From contig DATMPC010000047.1 of assembly GCA_035567895.1 (NCBI GenBank), positions 1 to 45,975 of the forward strand: DNA of 45,975 nucleotides, read 5' to 3'. Below, one piece after another: positions 7,780-17,531 of the stretch. Within the stretch, counting starts at the first letter, position 1. Every line of letters starts with the position of its first letter. The stretch comes from Terriglobales bacterium (GTDB lineage: Bacteria; Acidobacteriota; Terriglobia; Terriglobales; Acidobacteriaceae). Both the position numbers and the translations under genes were made by a program. The notes beneath the pieces were generated by a model that did not search any database, was not told the origin of the DNA, and worked only from the letters and a program-made list of their open reading frames with translations.

Positions 7780-8981
7780 GTCTGGGTATCTACGTGCTGC
7801 TCGGATTTCGCGATTCCGGATTCAGGCGCGTGTGAAATCGGATACATACGACCTCGCTCCAACCGGAATTTCTCTCCTCTCCAAACCACGGTATTCCCTG
7901 CATAACTGGCAAACCAAATTGCCAATGCCAGCAAGTCACGCAGAGGCAACAGCCACAGGTTCGGAAGCACATGCTGATCACGCAGTGTTCTAACACCGAC
8001 GCTTAGGGCAACTGCACAACGCGTAAGCAGGGCCGTTGCCAATAGCGTCCAGGCCCACCAACTGCCGGGGGCGACCACAGCGAGAAGAATTGCCCAGGGC
8101 AGGCCGTAGGTTAATGCCAATCCGCGGTATCCGGAGGAACGGGACACGCGCATGGTCCGCGCCCAGCGGAGTTGATGCTCCCAGAATTGCTGGAAGGAGT
8201 AGGCCGGGACGGACGTCTCGACTATTTCGTGTGAGAGAGCGACTTTGAAGCCGCCATCGGCGATGCGTTTACCTAATTCATAGTCATCGGCCAGGCAGTC
8301 GACTACGGCATGGAAGCCCCCGATTTTTTCCAGCGCTGTGCGGCTCATTGCCAATGTTGAGCCAAGGCCGAACGTGAGCCCGCGGTCGAGAAGGCGCGCC
8401 GTCAGAACTCCAGGAGCGAAGTCAGTCGCGATGCCGAGAGTCTCGAGCCTGGAGCCGAGCGTTTTGGCTGGATTACCCTTGTACAGGCAGGTGACCATTC
8501 CCACTTGCGGATCGTGAAAGTCCGACATTACTGCTTGCAGATACCCTGGCGAAACCTTGATGTCGCCATCGTTCACGACGACGTACTGGTATTTCGCCTG
8601 ATGCAGGAGATGGATTAGATTGCTGACTTTGCGATTCGAGCCAAATACTTCCCCACAAACTATGAGGCTGATTTCTCGATTCGGGAATTCCGCTATGAGC
8701 TTGCGGACTAGTGGAACCGCCTCATCATTGGAATCGTTGACGCCGAAAAGAATCTCGTAGGTCGCATATTGCTGTTCGCAATGGCTGCGAAGAGCAGCAT
8801 AGGTTTGACTGTCAGCGCCCTTCAGAGGTTTCAAAATGGAAACTGCGGGAAGAAATTTCGAAGCGAGGGGCGGGCTGCTTTCCCGCCGGAAGTCGCGAGC
8901 GCTCCACAGAGCGATCAGATAGAAAGCAATCCCGCACAGAGTCAGGAGTGCGAGCACGGCTTCGATGGCGAGGTGCAGCAT
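7770..8981 (-). CDS. hpnI: Membrane glycosyltransferase, HpnI-like / ceramide glucosyltransferase-like
   Basis: A 403-residue processive-type family 2/21 glycosyltransferase. It has an N-terminal membrane segment (residues ~5-28), a catalytic domain with KPLKG (51-55), the DxD-like VNDGDI (138-140), the acidic base motif ADDYE (231-235) and Q270-x2-R-W273, and C-terminal membrane helices (~285-370). This set matches ceramide glucosyltransferases and the bacterial HpnI branch, which adds N-acetylglucosamine to bacteriohopanetetrol in hopanoid side-chain synthesis. No other hopanoid gene is visible in the window, so the HpnI assignment rests on the protein alone; another lipid acceptor is possible. 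It is divergent from the aldehyde dehydrogenase gene, with 63 bp between the start codons. Confidence 0.75.
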   Translation of the reverse strand: MLHLAIEAVLALLTLCGIAFYLIALWSARDFRRESSPPLASKFLPAVSILKPLKGADSQTYAALRSHCEQQYATYEILFGVNDSNDEAVPLVRKLIAEFPNREISLIVCGEVFGSNRKVSNLIHLLHQAKYQYVVVNDGDIKVSPGYLQAVMSDFHDPQVGMVTCLYKGNPAKTLGSRLETLGIATDFAPGVLTARLLDRGLTFGLGSTLAMSRTALEKIGGFHAVVDCLADDYELGKRIADGGFKVALSHEIVETSVPAYSFQQFWEHQLRWARTMRVSRSSGYRGLALTYGLPWAILLAVVAPGSWWAWTLLATALLTRCAVALSVGVRTLRDQHVLPNLWLLPLRDLLALAIWFASYAGNTVVWRGEKFRLERGRMYPISHAPESGIAKSEQHVDTQTQR

Positions 8982-9044
8982 GTCTGGTCGGTGGCGCGGC
9001 TTCGATTATCGCAGGTAACATTTGCCTAGCTACTTAGATAGACG

Positions 9045-10499
9045 ATGGCGAACTTCGGACCTGACCTTCCTATTCAATCTGGATTTCTCCTGGCCGGAGA
9101 GTGGCTCGCCGATGGCGAGCGCGTCAGCATTCACTCACCTTATGACGGCAAGGAGATCGGCGTAACCTGGCTTGCTGGTCGTAACGAACTGGAACGAGCG
9201 ATCGCTGCTGCTTCCCAAGCCTGTTCGGAGCTACGGGAGATTCCTTCATTCAAGCGTAAGGAAATTCTGCTCAAGACTGCAGAGGCGATCGGAGCGCACG
9301 CGGACACTTTCGTGCGGTTGATGGCGCTCGAAGCGGGCAAGCCAGTGAAGGCCGGGCGGGCGGAGGTCGAGCGGGCAGTTCTGACGTTCACGACCGCTGC
9401 CGAAGAGTCGGTCAGAATCTACGGAGAGTACCTGCCGCTGGACTTCATTCCCGCTGCCGAAGAACGCTGGGGAATTGTGCGGCGATTTCCTGTAGGAGCG
9501 ATCGCGGCAATCACGCCATTCAATTTTCCATTGAACTTGGTCGCGCACAAACTGGCTCCGGCTATCGCTGTCGGATGTCCGGTCGTGCTCAAACCAGCCC
9601 CGCAGACTCCATTCTGCTCGTTGCTTCTCGCGAAGCTGATTCTCGAAGCAGGATGGCCGCCGTCCGCACTAAGTGTTCTGCCGTTGACTAATGAAGACGC
9701 GGCACTACTGGTGGCCGACGAGCGCATAAAGCTGCTCAGTTTTACCGGCAGCGCTGCTGTGGGCTGGCAGCTCAAGCGAAATGCGGGCAAGAAGCGGGTT
9801 TTGCTGGAGCTCGGCGGCAATGCCGCTGTGATCGTCCATAGTGACGCAGACCTTGAGCAGGCAGTTTCGCGTTGTGTCTCGGGAGCCTTTACGTATGCTG
9901 GACAGAGTTGCATTTCCGTCCAGCGCATTTTCGTGCATGCGGAGGTCTTCGATCAGTTCACGGCGCAGATGGTGGAAGCTGCTGGTCGTCTACAAATAGG
10001 GGATCCCTCAAACGAAAAAACTGATGTAGGTCCGATGATTCGAGCTTCGGATGTGCAGCGAGTGGAGCGATGGATCCAAGAAGCCGTCACCGGCGGAGCG
10101 AAGGTGCTTTGTGGCGGTAAGGAAAAGGGTTCTGTTTTGGCGCCCACGCTGCTCTCGGCTACGGCTCCACAGATGAAAGTTAACTGCGAGGAACTCTTTG
10201 GACCAGTGGCGACTGTCGAGCCGTATGAAAACTTCGATTCCGCACTCGAGCAGGTGAACCAGACACGTTACGGTCTGCAGGCTGGGCTATTCACGCGAGA
10301 CGCTGGCTTGATCTTCCGCGCATTCGAAAAGCTCGAAGTCGGAGGCCTGATTGTCGGCGACGTGCCGACACTCCGCATCGATCCGATGCCCTACGGTGGC
10401 GTGAAGGATTCTGGGCTCGGACGCGAGGGAATTCGCTATGCGATGGAAGAGATGACGGAGAGGAAGCTGTTGGTTTTGTCAGGGTTCTCGGGTTCTTGA
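9045..10499 (+). CDS. NAD(P)-dependent aldehyde dehydrogenase
   Basis: A 484-residue protein of the usual length for the ALDH superfamily, which oxidises aldehydes to carboxylates in the cytoplasm. Family motifs are complete: the cofactor-binding region ITPFNFPLNLVAHK and VVLKPAPQTP (near residues 157-190), FTGSAAVG (~232-239), the general base in LLELGG (Glu255), the nucleophile in GQSC (Cys289), and EELFGPV with PYGGVKDSGLGREG near the C-terminus. Sequence style is closest to lactaldehyde / non-phosphorylating glyceraldehyde-3-phosphate dehydrogenase-type members, but the substrate cannot be read from sequence. The start ATG at 9045 follows a short divergent promoter region; the gene ends just before the large inverted repeat at 10512-10641. 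Confidence 0.9.
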   Translation: MANFGPDLPIQSGFLLAGEWLADGERVSIHSPYDGKEIGVTWLAGRNELERAIAAASQACSELREIPSFKRKEILLKTAEAIGAHADTFVRLMALEAGKPVKAGRAEVERAVLTFTTAAEESVRIYGEYLPLDFIPAAEERWGIVRRFPVGAIAAITPFNFPLNLVAHKLAPAIAVGCPVVLKPAPQTPFCSLLLAKLILEAGWPPSALSVLPLTNEDAALLVADERIKLLSFTGSAAVGWQLKRNAGKKRVLLELGGNAAVIVHSDADLEQAVSRCVSGAFTYAGQSCISVQRIFVHAEVFDQFTAQMVEAAGRLQIGDPSNEKTDVGPMIRASDVQRVERWIQEAVTGGAKVLCGGKEKGSVLAPTLLSATAPQMKVNCEELFGPVATVEPYENFDSALEQVNQTRYGLQAGLFTRDAGLIFRAFEKLEVGGLIVGDVPTLRIDPMPYGGVKDSGLGREGIRYAMEEMTERKLLVLSGFSGS

Positions 10500-10511
10500 G
10501 CACCGAGGAAA

Positions 10512-10641
10512 GGCGAACACGAAGGTCACGAAGGGAAAAAATGAGGTCACATGGCGAAGGGATGTTCGAGAGTCGACACACATTAAGTAGATTTTCAAAT
10601 TCGTGACCTCTTCAGTTGCCTTCGTGACCTTCGTGTTCGCC
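10512..10641. repeat. Perfect 23-bp inverted repeat with ~84-bp spacer
   Basis: The segment 10512-10534 (GGCGAACACGAAGGTCACGA, continuing AGG) is exactly inverted at 10619-10641. A second pair, GAGGTCAC (10543-10550) and GTGACCTC (10603-10610), extends the fold inward. It lies just after the aldehyde dehydrogenase gene. There is no T-tract, so a simple terminator is unlikely; it resembles a palindromic dispersed repeat. Confidence 0.8.
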
Positions 10642-10656
10642 ATGCTCGTACAAAAA

Positions 10657-10698
10657 CTTTTCAGAAACACTTTTCAGAAAATTCTCGCCTGTTATAAT
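10657..10698 (+). promoter_or_regulatory. Candidate promoter of the ACIII-oxidase operon with direct repeat
   Basis: A perfect TATAAT stands at 10693-10698, and TTTTCA (10671-10676) lies 16 bp upstream as a weak -35 (4 of 6 consensus bases). Overlapping it is an exact 11-bp direct repeat, CTTTTCAGAAA, at 10657-10667 and 10670-10680 (13-bp period), which could bind a regulator. The start codon of actA is 127 bp downstream, leaving an untranslated leader. Predicted only. Confidence 0.5.
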
Positions 10699-10824
10699 CG
10701 TCCGTTTTATTCCCGAGTGTCGTAACTAATTGTTCGCAAGTTTTAACTGGTGCACTCCTATTGGCTGACGTCAGTCTTGCGCGGCCTCACCGTGCCCCTT
10801 ACATGAGATTCAGGACACGTTTCG

Positions 10825-11592
10825 ATGCCACAAGTTTTTAACCGAGGTGCCAACGGGCTTGCGCGGATGAGTCTCGTGATCCTGGGGCTCGTCGTTACCA
10901 GCTTGGCGCTGACTCTGAACGAACTGCAGCGTTCTCCCTACGTCACCAAGCAGGGTGAACGGCTCGAGCAGCCGGTACCGTTTAGTCATCAGCACCACGT
11001 TGCCGGTCTCGGACTCGATTGCCGTTACTGTCACACGTCAGTGGAGAACTCCAGCTTTGCTGGCATTCCGCCTACCAAAACGTGTATGAACTGCCATTCG
11101 GAGATCTGGACGAACGCCGACATCCTCGAGCCGGTGCGTGCGAGCTACCGCAACAACACTCCGATCTGGTGGACTAAGCTGCACGACCTTCCGGACTACG
11201 TGTATTTCAATCACGAGATTCATATCAATAAGGGGATCGGGTGCAAGTCGTGTCATGGACCAGTCGACGAGATGCCGCTTACCTATGCTCACGCGAGCTT
11301 GCAGATGGAATGGTGTCTCGATTGTCATCGCAATCCGGCGAAGAACATTCGTCCGACCGGCGACCCGATCTTCAACTTAGGATGGAAGGGCCCGAGCACA
11401 GACAATCCGGTTTATTGCGAGCAGGGAAGCGGCAATTGTTCGTTGACTGGTCCTTATTATCAAACCACCGGACAGCAGATGCAGCATCCGCAGAAATTTG
11501 TTGACCAGATGAGTATGGGCAAATACCTGGTCGCGCAATATCACATACGCACGCCGAATGAGATTCAGAGCTGCGAAACCTGCCATCGGTAA
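10825..11592 (+). CDS. actA: Alternative complex III pentahaem cytochrome c subunit ActA
   Basis: A 255-residue protein with an N-terminal membrane anchor or signal (about residues 14-31) and five CxxCH haem c attachment sites: CRYCH 66-70, CMNCH 87-91, CKSCH 140-144, CLDCH 164-168 and CETCH 250-254. This is the pentahaem pattern of ActA, the subunit that passes electrons from quinol oxidation towards the terminal oxidase at the periplasmic face. The last site sits two residues from the C-terminus. The gene is first in the operon and is followed after 41 bp by the fused actB. Identification is supported strongly by the complete act gene order downstream. Confidence 0.93.
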   Translation: MPQVFNRGANGLARMSLVILGLVVTSLALTLNELQRSPYVTKQGERLEQPVPFSHQHHVAGLGLDCRYCHTSVENSSFAGIPPTKTCMNCHSEIWTNADILEPVRASYRNNTPIWWTKLHDLPDYVYFNHEIHINKGIGCKSCHGPVDEMPLTYAHASLQMEWCLDCHRNPAKNIRPTGDPIFNLGWKGPSTDNPVYCEQGSGNCSLTGPYYQTTGQQMQHPQKFVDQMSMGKYLVAQYHIRTPNEIQSCETCHR

Positions 11593-11633
11593 TGTACGCG
11601 TGGCGCAACTGAGTTGAGACGCTGAAGAGAGAC

Positions 11634-14600
11634 ATGGAGAATCACCCCGACGAGTTGGTGCAGATCAAGGCTTCACCCCAGAAGCCGAAGCTGACCTTGC
11701 AGGAAGTGCGCGAGCGGCTGTCTACCGCCAGCGGGAAAAAGTATTGGCGGAGCCTCGAGGAGTTGGTCGACGAGCCCGGCTTTGAGGAATTGCTGGAAAA
11801 CGAATTTCCGGCCGGCGCCGCTGAGTATGAAAACGATGGTGTTTCACGCCGCAACTTCCTCAAGCTGATGGGCGCTTCAATGGCGCTCGCGGGAATGACC
11901 GCGTGTACGCGTCAGCCCGACGAGCCAATCGTTCCCTACGTTAAGCAACCCGAAGAATTGATCCCGGGAATTCCGAAGTTTTTCGCAACCACCATGCCGT
12001 TCCCCACGGGTGCGATTCCGCTGCTGGTGAAGAGCAATGAATTCCGACCGACGAAAATCGAGGGAAACCCGCAGCATCCGGCGTCGCATGGCGCGACTGA
12101 TGTTTTTGCTCAAGCCTCGATCCTCGATCTCTATGATCCGGACCGCTCGCAGGCCTCGAGCTTTCGCAGCGAACATCGCAATTGGGGCGACTTCCACACG
12201 GCGATCGATCAGTACAAGGTGAAGGCTGCAGCTTCGGGTGGCGCGGGATTGCGCTTCCTGTCAGAGACGGTGATTTCGCCGACTCTGGCGTCGCAGATTC
12301 AGGCGGTGTTGAAGAAGTTTCCCGCTGCGAAGTGGTATCAGTGGGATGCGGTGAATCGCGATGCGGCGCGCACGGCTTCGCAAACGCTGTTTGGGCAGTA
12401 TGCCGAACCGATTTATAAGTTCGAGGCCGCGAACGTCGTGCTGTCGCTCGATGCCGACTTCCTCTCCGGCGCGCACTTTCCCGGATTCCTGCGGTACTCG
12501 CGCGACTTCATCAGCCGCCGGAAACTCACCACCGACGCACCGATGAACCGTTTGTATGTGGTGGAGAGTTTCTCGACCACAACCGGAGCGCTCTCCGACA
12601 ATCGCTGGCCAATGCGCGCGTCAGACATCGTGCCTTTTGCCGCGGCTCTGGCAGGGATGCTCGGCGGTGGTTCGGCAGCGGGTGCGCAGGGCTTTACCGC
12701 TGAGGAGCAGAAGTTCTTAGAGGCTCTGGCGAAAGATTTAAAGGCGAACACTGGAGCCTCCATTGTTGTTGCCGGAGATCAGCAGCCGCCGGAGCTGCAC
12801 ATGCTTGCGGCGCAGATCAATCAGGCGCTCGGAAATATCGGAAAGACTGTCGTCTATTCGGATCCGGTGGAACTAGTGCCGACCGATCAGGCTGCGGGGT
12901 TGCAGCAGCTTGTCGCGGACATGAACGCCGGCAAGGTCGACATGCTAGTGATCCTCGAAGGCAATCCTGTGTACACCGCGCCGGTTGATCTGAGCTTCGA
13001 GGCCGCGATGGGCAAGGTGGCGACCAACGTTCACCTGAGCTGCTATCGCAACGAAACGACGCGTTTCTCGCAGTGGCATATTCATGGTGCTCACTATCTC
13101 GAGACCTGGAGCGATGCCCGCGCTTACGACGGAACCTGCTCTGTGGTGCAGCCGCTGATCGCGCCACTCTATGGCGGACGCAGCGCACATGAACTTGTCG
13201 CTTTGTTCTCCGACAATCCGGATGTGACGCCGTACGAGGCACTCACGACGTACTGGCGCCAAAATGGGAAAGCTTCCGGAGACTTCGATTCCAATTTCCG
13301 CAAGTGGCTGCATGACGGAATCATTCCCAATACCGCATCACCGGTGAAGACGCTTAGTCCGCGCGGAGGGGCTCCGGCAGCGAATCCGCTCGACAAGAAC
13401 GCGATCGAGGTCGTGTTCCGTTCTGATCCAACCATTTACGACGGTCGCTACAACAACAACGGCTGGCTGCAGGAATGTCCGAAGCCGGTGCTGCGTCTGG
13501 AGTGGGACAACGCGGCGATGATGAGTCTCGATACGGCCGCGAGCAAAGGCTTCAATCAGGAAGACATCGTCCGCATCACCGTAGATGGCCGCACGCTGGA
13601 AGCTCCGGTGATGGTCGTGTACGGAATGCCCAACAACAGCATCACGCTGCACTTGGGCTATGGGCGCGATTTCGCCGGTCGCGTTGGTAACGGCTCCGGT
13701 TTCAATGCTTATGCGGTCCGCAGCAGCAAGACTCCCTGGATCGGCACGGTGGAGAAGATCGAGAAGACCGGCGACAGCTACAAGCTAGCCGTCGTCCAGA
13801 ACTTCACTCTGATCGATGCCCATGGCAAGAAAGAGTACGAGAGTCGCTCTGTGCAAGGCTCAGAAGCTCTGCGGCGCGATTTGATTCGCGTAGCTTCGTA
13901 CGAAGAATTCAAGAAGAATCCGCACTTCGCCCATGACGAGCAGTTCCTCGAGGATCCGAAGCCTGCGGAAACGATGTATCCCCCCTACGATTACAGCAAG
14001 GGATATCAGTGGGGCATGGCCATCGACATGAATTCGTGCGTGGGCTGCAACGCCTGCGTGATCGCATGTCAGGCTGAAAACAACAGTCCGGTAGTCGGCA
14101 AGGAGCAGGTGAAGATCGGTCGCGACATGAAGTGGTTGCGGATCGACGCGTACTTCACCGGCGACCTCCACAATCCTCGGGCTTTCTTCCAGCCGATGTT
14201 GTGCCAGCACTGCGAGAACGCGCCTTGCGAGCCCGTATGCCCAGTGGGTGCGACGACGCACACGCCCGAAGGCATCAACATGATGGTTTACAACCGCTGC
14301 GTAGGGACGCGCTACTGCCTGAACAACTGTCCTTATAAAGTTCGGCGCTTCAACTTCCTGTTGTTCTCCGACTTTGAGACGCCAAGCCTGAAGCCATTGC
14401 GCAATCCTGATGTGACGGTCCGCAGCCGTGGCGTCATGGAGAAATGCACGTTCTGTATTCAGCGGATCAACGCGGCCCGCATTCAGGCGGAAGTGGAAGA
14501 GGCTCACCTGCAGCAGTCGGATCCGAACGCCACGCGCGTGATTCGGGAAGGCGAAGTAGTTACCGCTTGCCAGCAGGCGTGTCCGACTGAAGCGATTGTC

Positions 14601-14837
14601 TTTGGCAACATTAACGATCCAAACAGCCGCGTCAGCAAAACCAAAGCGCAACCTCGCAACTACGGGGCGCTGACGGATATCAATACGCGTCCGCGCTTGA
14701 CTTATATCGCCAACGTTGTGAATCCCAATATGGAAATCGGCGATCGTACCGGAGCGCCGGGTAAGAGCTACATTACAGACCTCCCAACAGCCGCAACACC
14801 GGCGTCTGCTGGGGACCCCCGTGGAGCCGAATCGTAA
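11634..14837 (+). CDS. actB: Alternative complex III fused molybdopterin-oxidoreductase-like / iron-sulfur subunit ActB
   Basis: A 1067-residue protein. After a ~70-residue N-terminal extension comes a twin-arginine signal ([10 protein letters not shown], residues 71-80), so it is exported folded. Residues ~100-750 resemble a molybdopterin oxidoreductase, which in characterised ACIII has no molybdenum cofactor. The C-terminal ~280 residues form a ferredoxin-like module: [11 protein letters not shown] (~802), [14 protein letters not shown] (~856), [12 protein letters not shown] (~888, with the altered spacing typical of the 3Fe-4S site), and CTFC (~938) with CQQACP (~979). Together these suit three 4Fe-4S clusters and one 3Fe-4S cluster. 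The two parts (ActB1 and ActB2) are fused, as in known ACIII. actC starts two bases after the stop. Confidence 0.93.
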   Translation: MENHPDELVQIKASPQKPKLTLQEVRERLSTASGKKYWRSLEELVDEPGFEELLENEFPAGAAEYENDGVSRRNFLKLMGASMALAGMTACTRQPDEPIVPYVKQPEELIPGIPKFFATTMPFPTGAIPLLVKSNEFRPTKIEGNPQHPASHGATDVFAQASILDLYDPDRSQASSFRSEHRNWGDFHTAIDQYKVKAAASGGAGLRFLSETVISPTLASQIQAVLKKFPAAKWYQWDAVNRDAARTASQTLFGQYAEPIYKFEAANVVLSLDADFLSGAHFPGFLRYSRDFISRRKLTTDAPMNRLYVVESFSTTTGALSDNRWPMRASDIVPFAAALAGMLGGGSAAGAQGFTAEEQKFLEALAKDLKANTGASIVVAGDQQPPELHMLAAQINQALGNIGKTVVYSDPVELVPTDQAAGLQQLVADMNAGKVDMLVILEGNPVYTAPVDLSFEAAMGKVATNVHLSCYRNETTRFSQWHIHGAHYLETWSDARAYDGTCSVVQPLIAPLYGGRSAHELVALFSDNPDVTPYEALTTYWRQNGKASGDFDSNFRKWLHDGIIPNTASPVKTLSPRGGAPAANPLDKNAIEVVFRSDPTIYDGRYNNNGWLQECPKPVLRLEWDNAAMMSLDTAASKGFNQEDIVRITVDGRTLEAPVMVVYGMPNNSITLHLGYGRDFAGRVGNGSGFNAYAVRSSKTPWIGTVEKIEKTGDSYKLAVVQNFTLIDAHGKKEYESRSVQGSEALRRDLIRVASYEEFKKNPHFAHDEQFLEDPKPAETMYPPYDYSKGYQWGMAIDMNSCVGCNACVIACQAENNSPVVGKEQVKIGRDMKWLRIDAYFTGDLHNPRAFFQPMLCQHCENAPCEPVCPVGATTHTPEGINMMVYNRCVGTRYCLNNCPYKVRRFNFLLFSDFETPSLKPLRNPDVTVRSRGVMEKCTFCIQRINAARIQAEVEEAHLQQSDPNATRVIREGEVVTACQQACPTEAIVFGNINDPNSRVSKTKAQPRNYGALTDINTRPRLTYIANVVNPNMEIGDRTGAPGKSYITDLPTAATPASAGDPRGAES

Positions 14838-14839
14838 TC

Positions 14840-16255
14840 ATGGCAACCAAAGGCCTAACCGACCTGCCGCCATCTCAACGGCCTTATTTGGCCGATCCGC
14901 CGGTGATCGCGCCGGGGCATACATTTGCCTCGGTCACGGAAAAGATCATGCGGACCGTGCTTACGGGACGCACGCCGCTCGGTTGGATCGGCGGAGTGCT
15001 GATCGCCTTCGGCATCGTCAACATTCTGATGGTCGCCTTCGGATACCTGTTCTGGAAGGGTGTCGGCATCTGGGGCATTACCGTTCCGGTGGGTTGGGGA
15101 TTCGCGATCGTTAATTTCGTTTGGTGGATCGGTATCGGTCACGCCGGCACCCTGATCTCCGCCATTCTTTTGCTCTTAAAGCAGAGCTGGCGTACCTCGA
15201 TTAATCGCGCGGCTGAGGCGATGACACTGTTCGCCGTCATGTGCGCCGGCATGTTCCCTCTGGTTCACACCGGGCGTCCCTGGCTGGCTGTGTATTGGCT
15301 CTTCCCATTGCCGCTGACGATGGGAGTGTGGCCGCAATTCCGCAGCCCGCTGATCTGGGATGTCTTTGCGGTTTCGACTTACTTCACGGTCTCGCTGCTG
15401 TTCTGGTTTACCGGACTGATTCCCGATCTGGCTACGTTGCGCGATCATGCCAAGTACCGCATCACCAAGATGATCTATGGGGTGCTGGCGATGGGGTGGC
15501 GCGGTTCTGCGCGTCACTGGGCGCGGTACGAAACCGCCTATCTTCTGCTCGCCGGTCTCTCGACGCCGCTGGTCCTATCAGTCCACACAGTTGTGAGCTG
15601 GGATTTCGCCGTGTCCGTAATTCCAGGTTGGCACACGACGATCTTTCCGCCGTATTTCGTTGCGGGCGCGATTTACTCGGGATTCGCAATGGTACTCACG
15701 CTGATGATTCCGATTCGTGCGGCATACGGCATGAAGGATTTCATCACCATGCGCCATCTTCAGAATATGGCGAAGGTGATGCTTGCGACCGGATTGATCG
15801 TGGCTTACGGGTACTTCATGGAAGCCTTCATGGCGTGGTACAGCGGAAATCGCTTTGAGCTCTACACATTCAAGAATCGCGCCTTTGGGCCGATGGGTTA
15901 CTTCTACTGGATGCTTATTACGTGCAACATCGCGTTGCCACAGTTATTGTGGCTGCGCGGCTTCAGGAATTCACCAGTTCTGCTCTGGATGATGTCGATC
16001 GTCGTGAATATGGGTATGTGGCTGGAGCGTTTCGTAATCGTTGTCACCAGCTTGCATCGGGATTTCCTGCCATCTTCATGGGGAACGTATAAAGCGACGC
16101 GCTGGGACTACGCTGTATATATCGGCACGCTCGGCTTCTTCACCATGATGTTCCTGCTGTTTATCAGAGTGTTGCCCATGATTTCGATCTTTGAGGTGCG
16201 CGCCTTGCTGCCGCAGTCGCGGATCAACTCGCTCGCCCAGGAGAATCCTCAATGA
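14840..16255 (+). CDS. actC: Alternative complex III NrfD-like membrane subunit ActC
   Basis: A 471-residue polytopic membrane protein with about ten hydrophobic helices, of the NrfD/PsrC family. ActC is the main quinol-binding integral subunit of ACIII, on which the iron-sulfur subunit docks. Typical features are the loop after the first helices ([18 protein letters not shown]) and the polar segment [14 protein letters not shown]. The start ATG follows the actB stop by two bases, and its 3' end overlaps actD by four bases (ATGA at 16252-16255), which indicates translational coupling. Length and position agree with ActC rather than with the later, similar ActF. Confidence 0.93.
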   Translation: MATKGLTDLPPSQRPYLADPPVIAPGHTFASVTEKIMRTVLTGRTPLGWIGGVLIAFGIVNILMVAFGYLFWKGVGIWGITVPVGWGFAIVNFVWWIGIGHAGTLISAILLLLKQSWRTSINRAAEAMTLFAVMCAGMFPLVHTGRPWLAVYWLFPLPLTMGVWPQFRSPLIWDVFAVSTYFTVSLLFWFTGLIPDLATLRDHAKYRITKMIYGVLAMGWRGSARHWARYETAYLLLAGLSTPLVLSVHTVVSWDFAVSVIPGWHTTIFPPYFVAGAIYSGFAMVLTLMIPIRAAYGMKDFITMRHLQNMAKVMLATGLIVAYGYFMEAFMAWYSGNRFELYTFKNRAFGPMGYFYWMLITCNIALPQLLWLRGFRNSPVLLWMMSIVVNMGMWLERFVIVVTSLHRDFLPSSWGTYKATRWDYAVYIGTLGFFTMMFLLFIRVLPMISIFEVRALLPQSRINSLAQENPQ

Positions 16256-16788
16256 TCGAACCGGGAATCTATGGGCTGATGGCGGAATACGATACGGTTC
16301 CGGGCCTCGTAGCTGCTGCCGAACGGGCGCATGAGCATGGCTATCGGCGCATGGATACCTTTTCCCCGTTCCCGATCGAGCCCGCGGCTGAGGCGATTGG
16401 CTTCCATAAAAATCGTGTTGCGCTTGTAGTTCTCTTGGGTGGATTGCTTGGCGGCATGGGAGGGTATTCGCTGGAATATTGGGTATCGGTGCTAGCTTAT
16501 CCGATCAATGTAGGCGGCAAGCCCTGGCATTCCTGGCCGGCATTCATTCCTGTTACGTTTGAATGCACGGTACTGGGAGCTGCTCTCTCCGCGTTTATCG
16601 GAATGCTGGCGATGAACGGTCTGCCTATGCCGTATCACCCAGTGTTCAACGCGCCGAACTTCACGGCGGCCAGCAAGGACAAGTTGTTTCTCTGCATCGA
16701 AGCCGCCGATCCACAGTTCGATTTGACTAAGACGCGGCAGTTCCTGGAGCAGACCAATCCGCGTATTGTGACGGAGGTATCGAATTGA
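16252..16788 (+). CDS. actD: Alternative complex III subunit ActD (DUF3341)
   Basis: A 178-residue protein with a soluble N-terminal ~55 residues ([32 protein letters not shown]) followed by two membrane helices (about 60-80 and 100-125) and a short soluble tail. The pattern fits the DUF3341 family, the ActD subunit peripheral to the ACIII membrane core. It overlaps actC at its start (ATGA) and actE at its end (TTGA at 16785-16788). A precise function is not known for the family. Confidence 0.9.
   Translation: MIEPGIYGLMAEYDTVPGLVAAAERAHEHGYRRMDTFSPFPIEPAAEAIGFHKNRVALVVLLGGLLGGMGGYSLEYWVSVLAYPINVGGKPWHSWPAFIPVTFECTVLGAALSAFIGMLAMNGLPMPYHPVFNAPNFTAASKDKLFLCIEAADPQFDLTKTRQFLEQTNPRIVTEVSN
16773..16778 (+). 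promoter_or_regulatory. Ribosome binding site deciding the TTG start of actE
   Basis: GGAGGT lies six bases before the TTG at 16785, inside the end of actD. It supports use of this rare start codon; the next in-frame ATG (16830) would remove the basic part of the lipoprotein signal. Confidence 0.7.
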
Positions 16789-17531
16789 GCCGCCGTCTCG
16801 ATCTGCCAGGTGTGTTCGCAGTCCGTCTGATGTTCGCGGCGAGTGTCTTGCTCGTCCTTTCCGGATGCCGGCAGGACATGCACAACCAGCCGAAGTACGT
16901 TCCCTACCGAAGCAGCGAATTTTTCCAGGATGGACTCTCGGAGCGTCAGCAGCTTGTTCATACCGTAGCTCGCGGCGAACTACACGAGGACGCGTACCTG
17001 TACACCGGCAAGATTGGAATAAAAGAAGGAGATCGTTTTCCGTTTCCGATTACGCAGGCGGTGATGGAGCGCGGCCGCGAGCGCTATGACATTTACTGCT
17101 CGCCCTGCCACTCACGTGTAGGCGACGGTAACGGCATGATCGTGAAACGTGGTTACCGGCAGGCAGCGAATTTCCACGACCAGAAGTACGCAACCCAGAC
17201 GGTTGGCCACTACTACGATGTGATTTCGCACGGCTCGGGAGCAATGCCTGACTATGCGGCACAGATCGAGCCTGCCGATCGCTGGGCGATTGCCGCGTAC
17301 ATTCGTGCACTGCAGTATGCCCGGAATGGAACTATGGCCGATGTGCCTGCCGATCAGCGCGGTCAATTAAAAGATCAATCGGAGATCACTACTAAAGAAG
17401 GTGTTCCATTAGCGCAGGCGATTGCGTCCGGCGGTAAGGGCGGTCAGGAGAGCGTGCCTGTGGGCACTAGTCCGACTTCTCCACATCCACCTCAATCCGG
17501 AGAGCCGCAGGAAGGAACACAGAAGAAGTGA
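16785..17531 (+). CDS. actE: Alternative complex III monohaem cytochrome c lipoprotein ActE
   Basis: A 248-residue protein starting at TTG 16785, chosen because a strong GGAGGT precedes it and because it gives a proper signal ([15 protein letters not shown], hydrophobic core, lipobox LSGC with Cys28). The mature protein should be lipid-anchored on the periplasmic side. It carries one haem c site, CSPCH (residues 105-109), and a likely axial methionine in GSGAMPDY (Met154). In ACIII, ActE is the monohaem cytochrome near the exit to the oxidase. The C-terminal ~60 residues are low-complexity (G, S, P, Q rich). It overlaps actD by four bases and actF by four. Confidence 0.9.
   Translation: MSRRLDLPGVFAVRLMFAASVLLVLSGCRQDMHNQPKYVPYRSSEFFQDGLSERQQLVHTVARGELHEDAYLYTGKIGIKEGDRFPFPITQAVMERGRERYDIYCSPCHSRVGDGNGMIVKRGYRQAANFHDQKYATQTVGHYYDVISHGSGAMPDYAAQIEPADRWAIAAYIRALQYARNGTMADVPADQRGQLKDQSEITTKEGVPLAQAIASGGKGGQESVPVGTSPTSPHPPQSGEPQEGTQKK

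Noticed and set aside
13860-14651. A 263-codon open frame on the minus strand inside actB
   Set aside because: It is antisense to the conserved iron-sulfur domain of ActB, whose cysteine motifs are intact; the frame is a codon-bias shadow.
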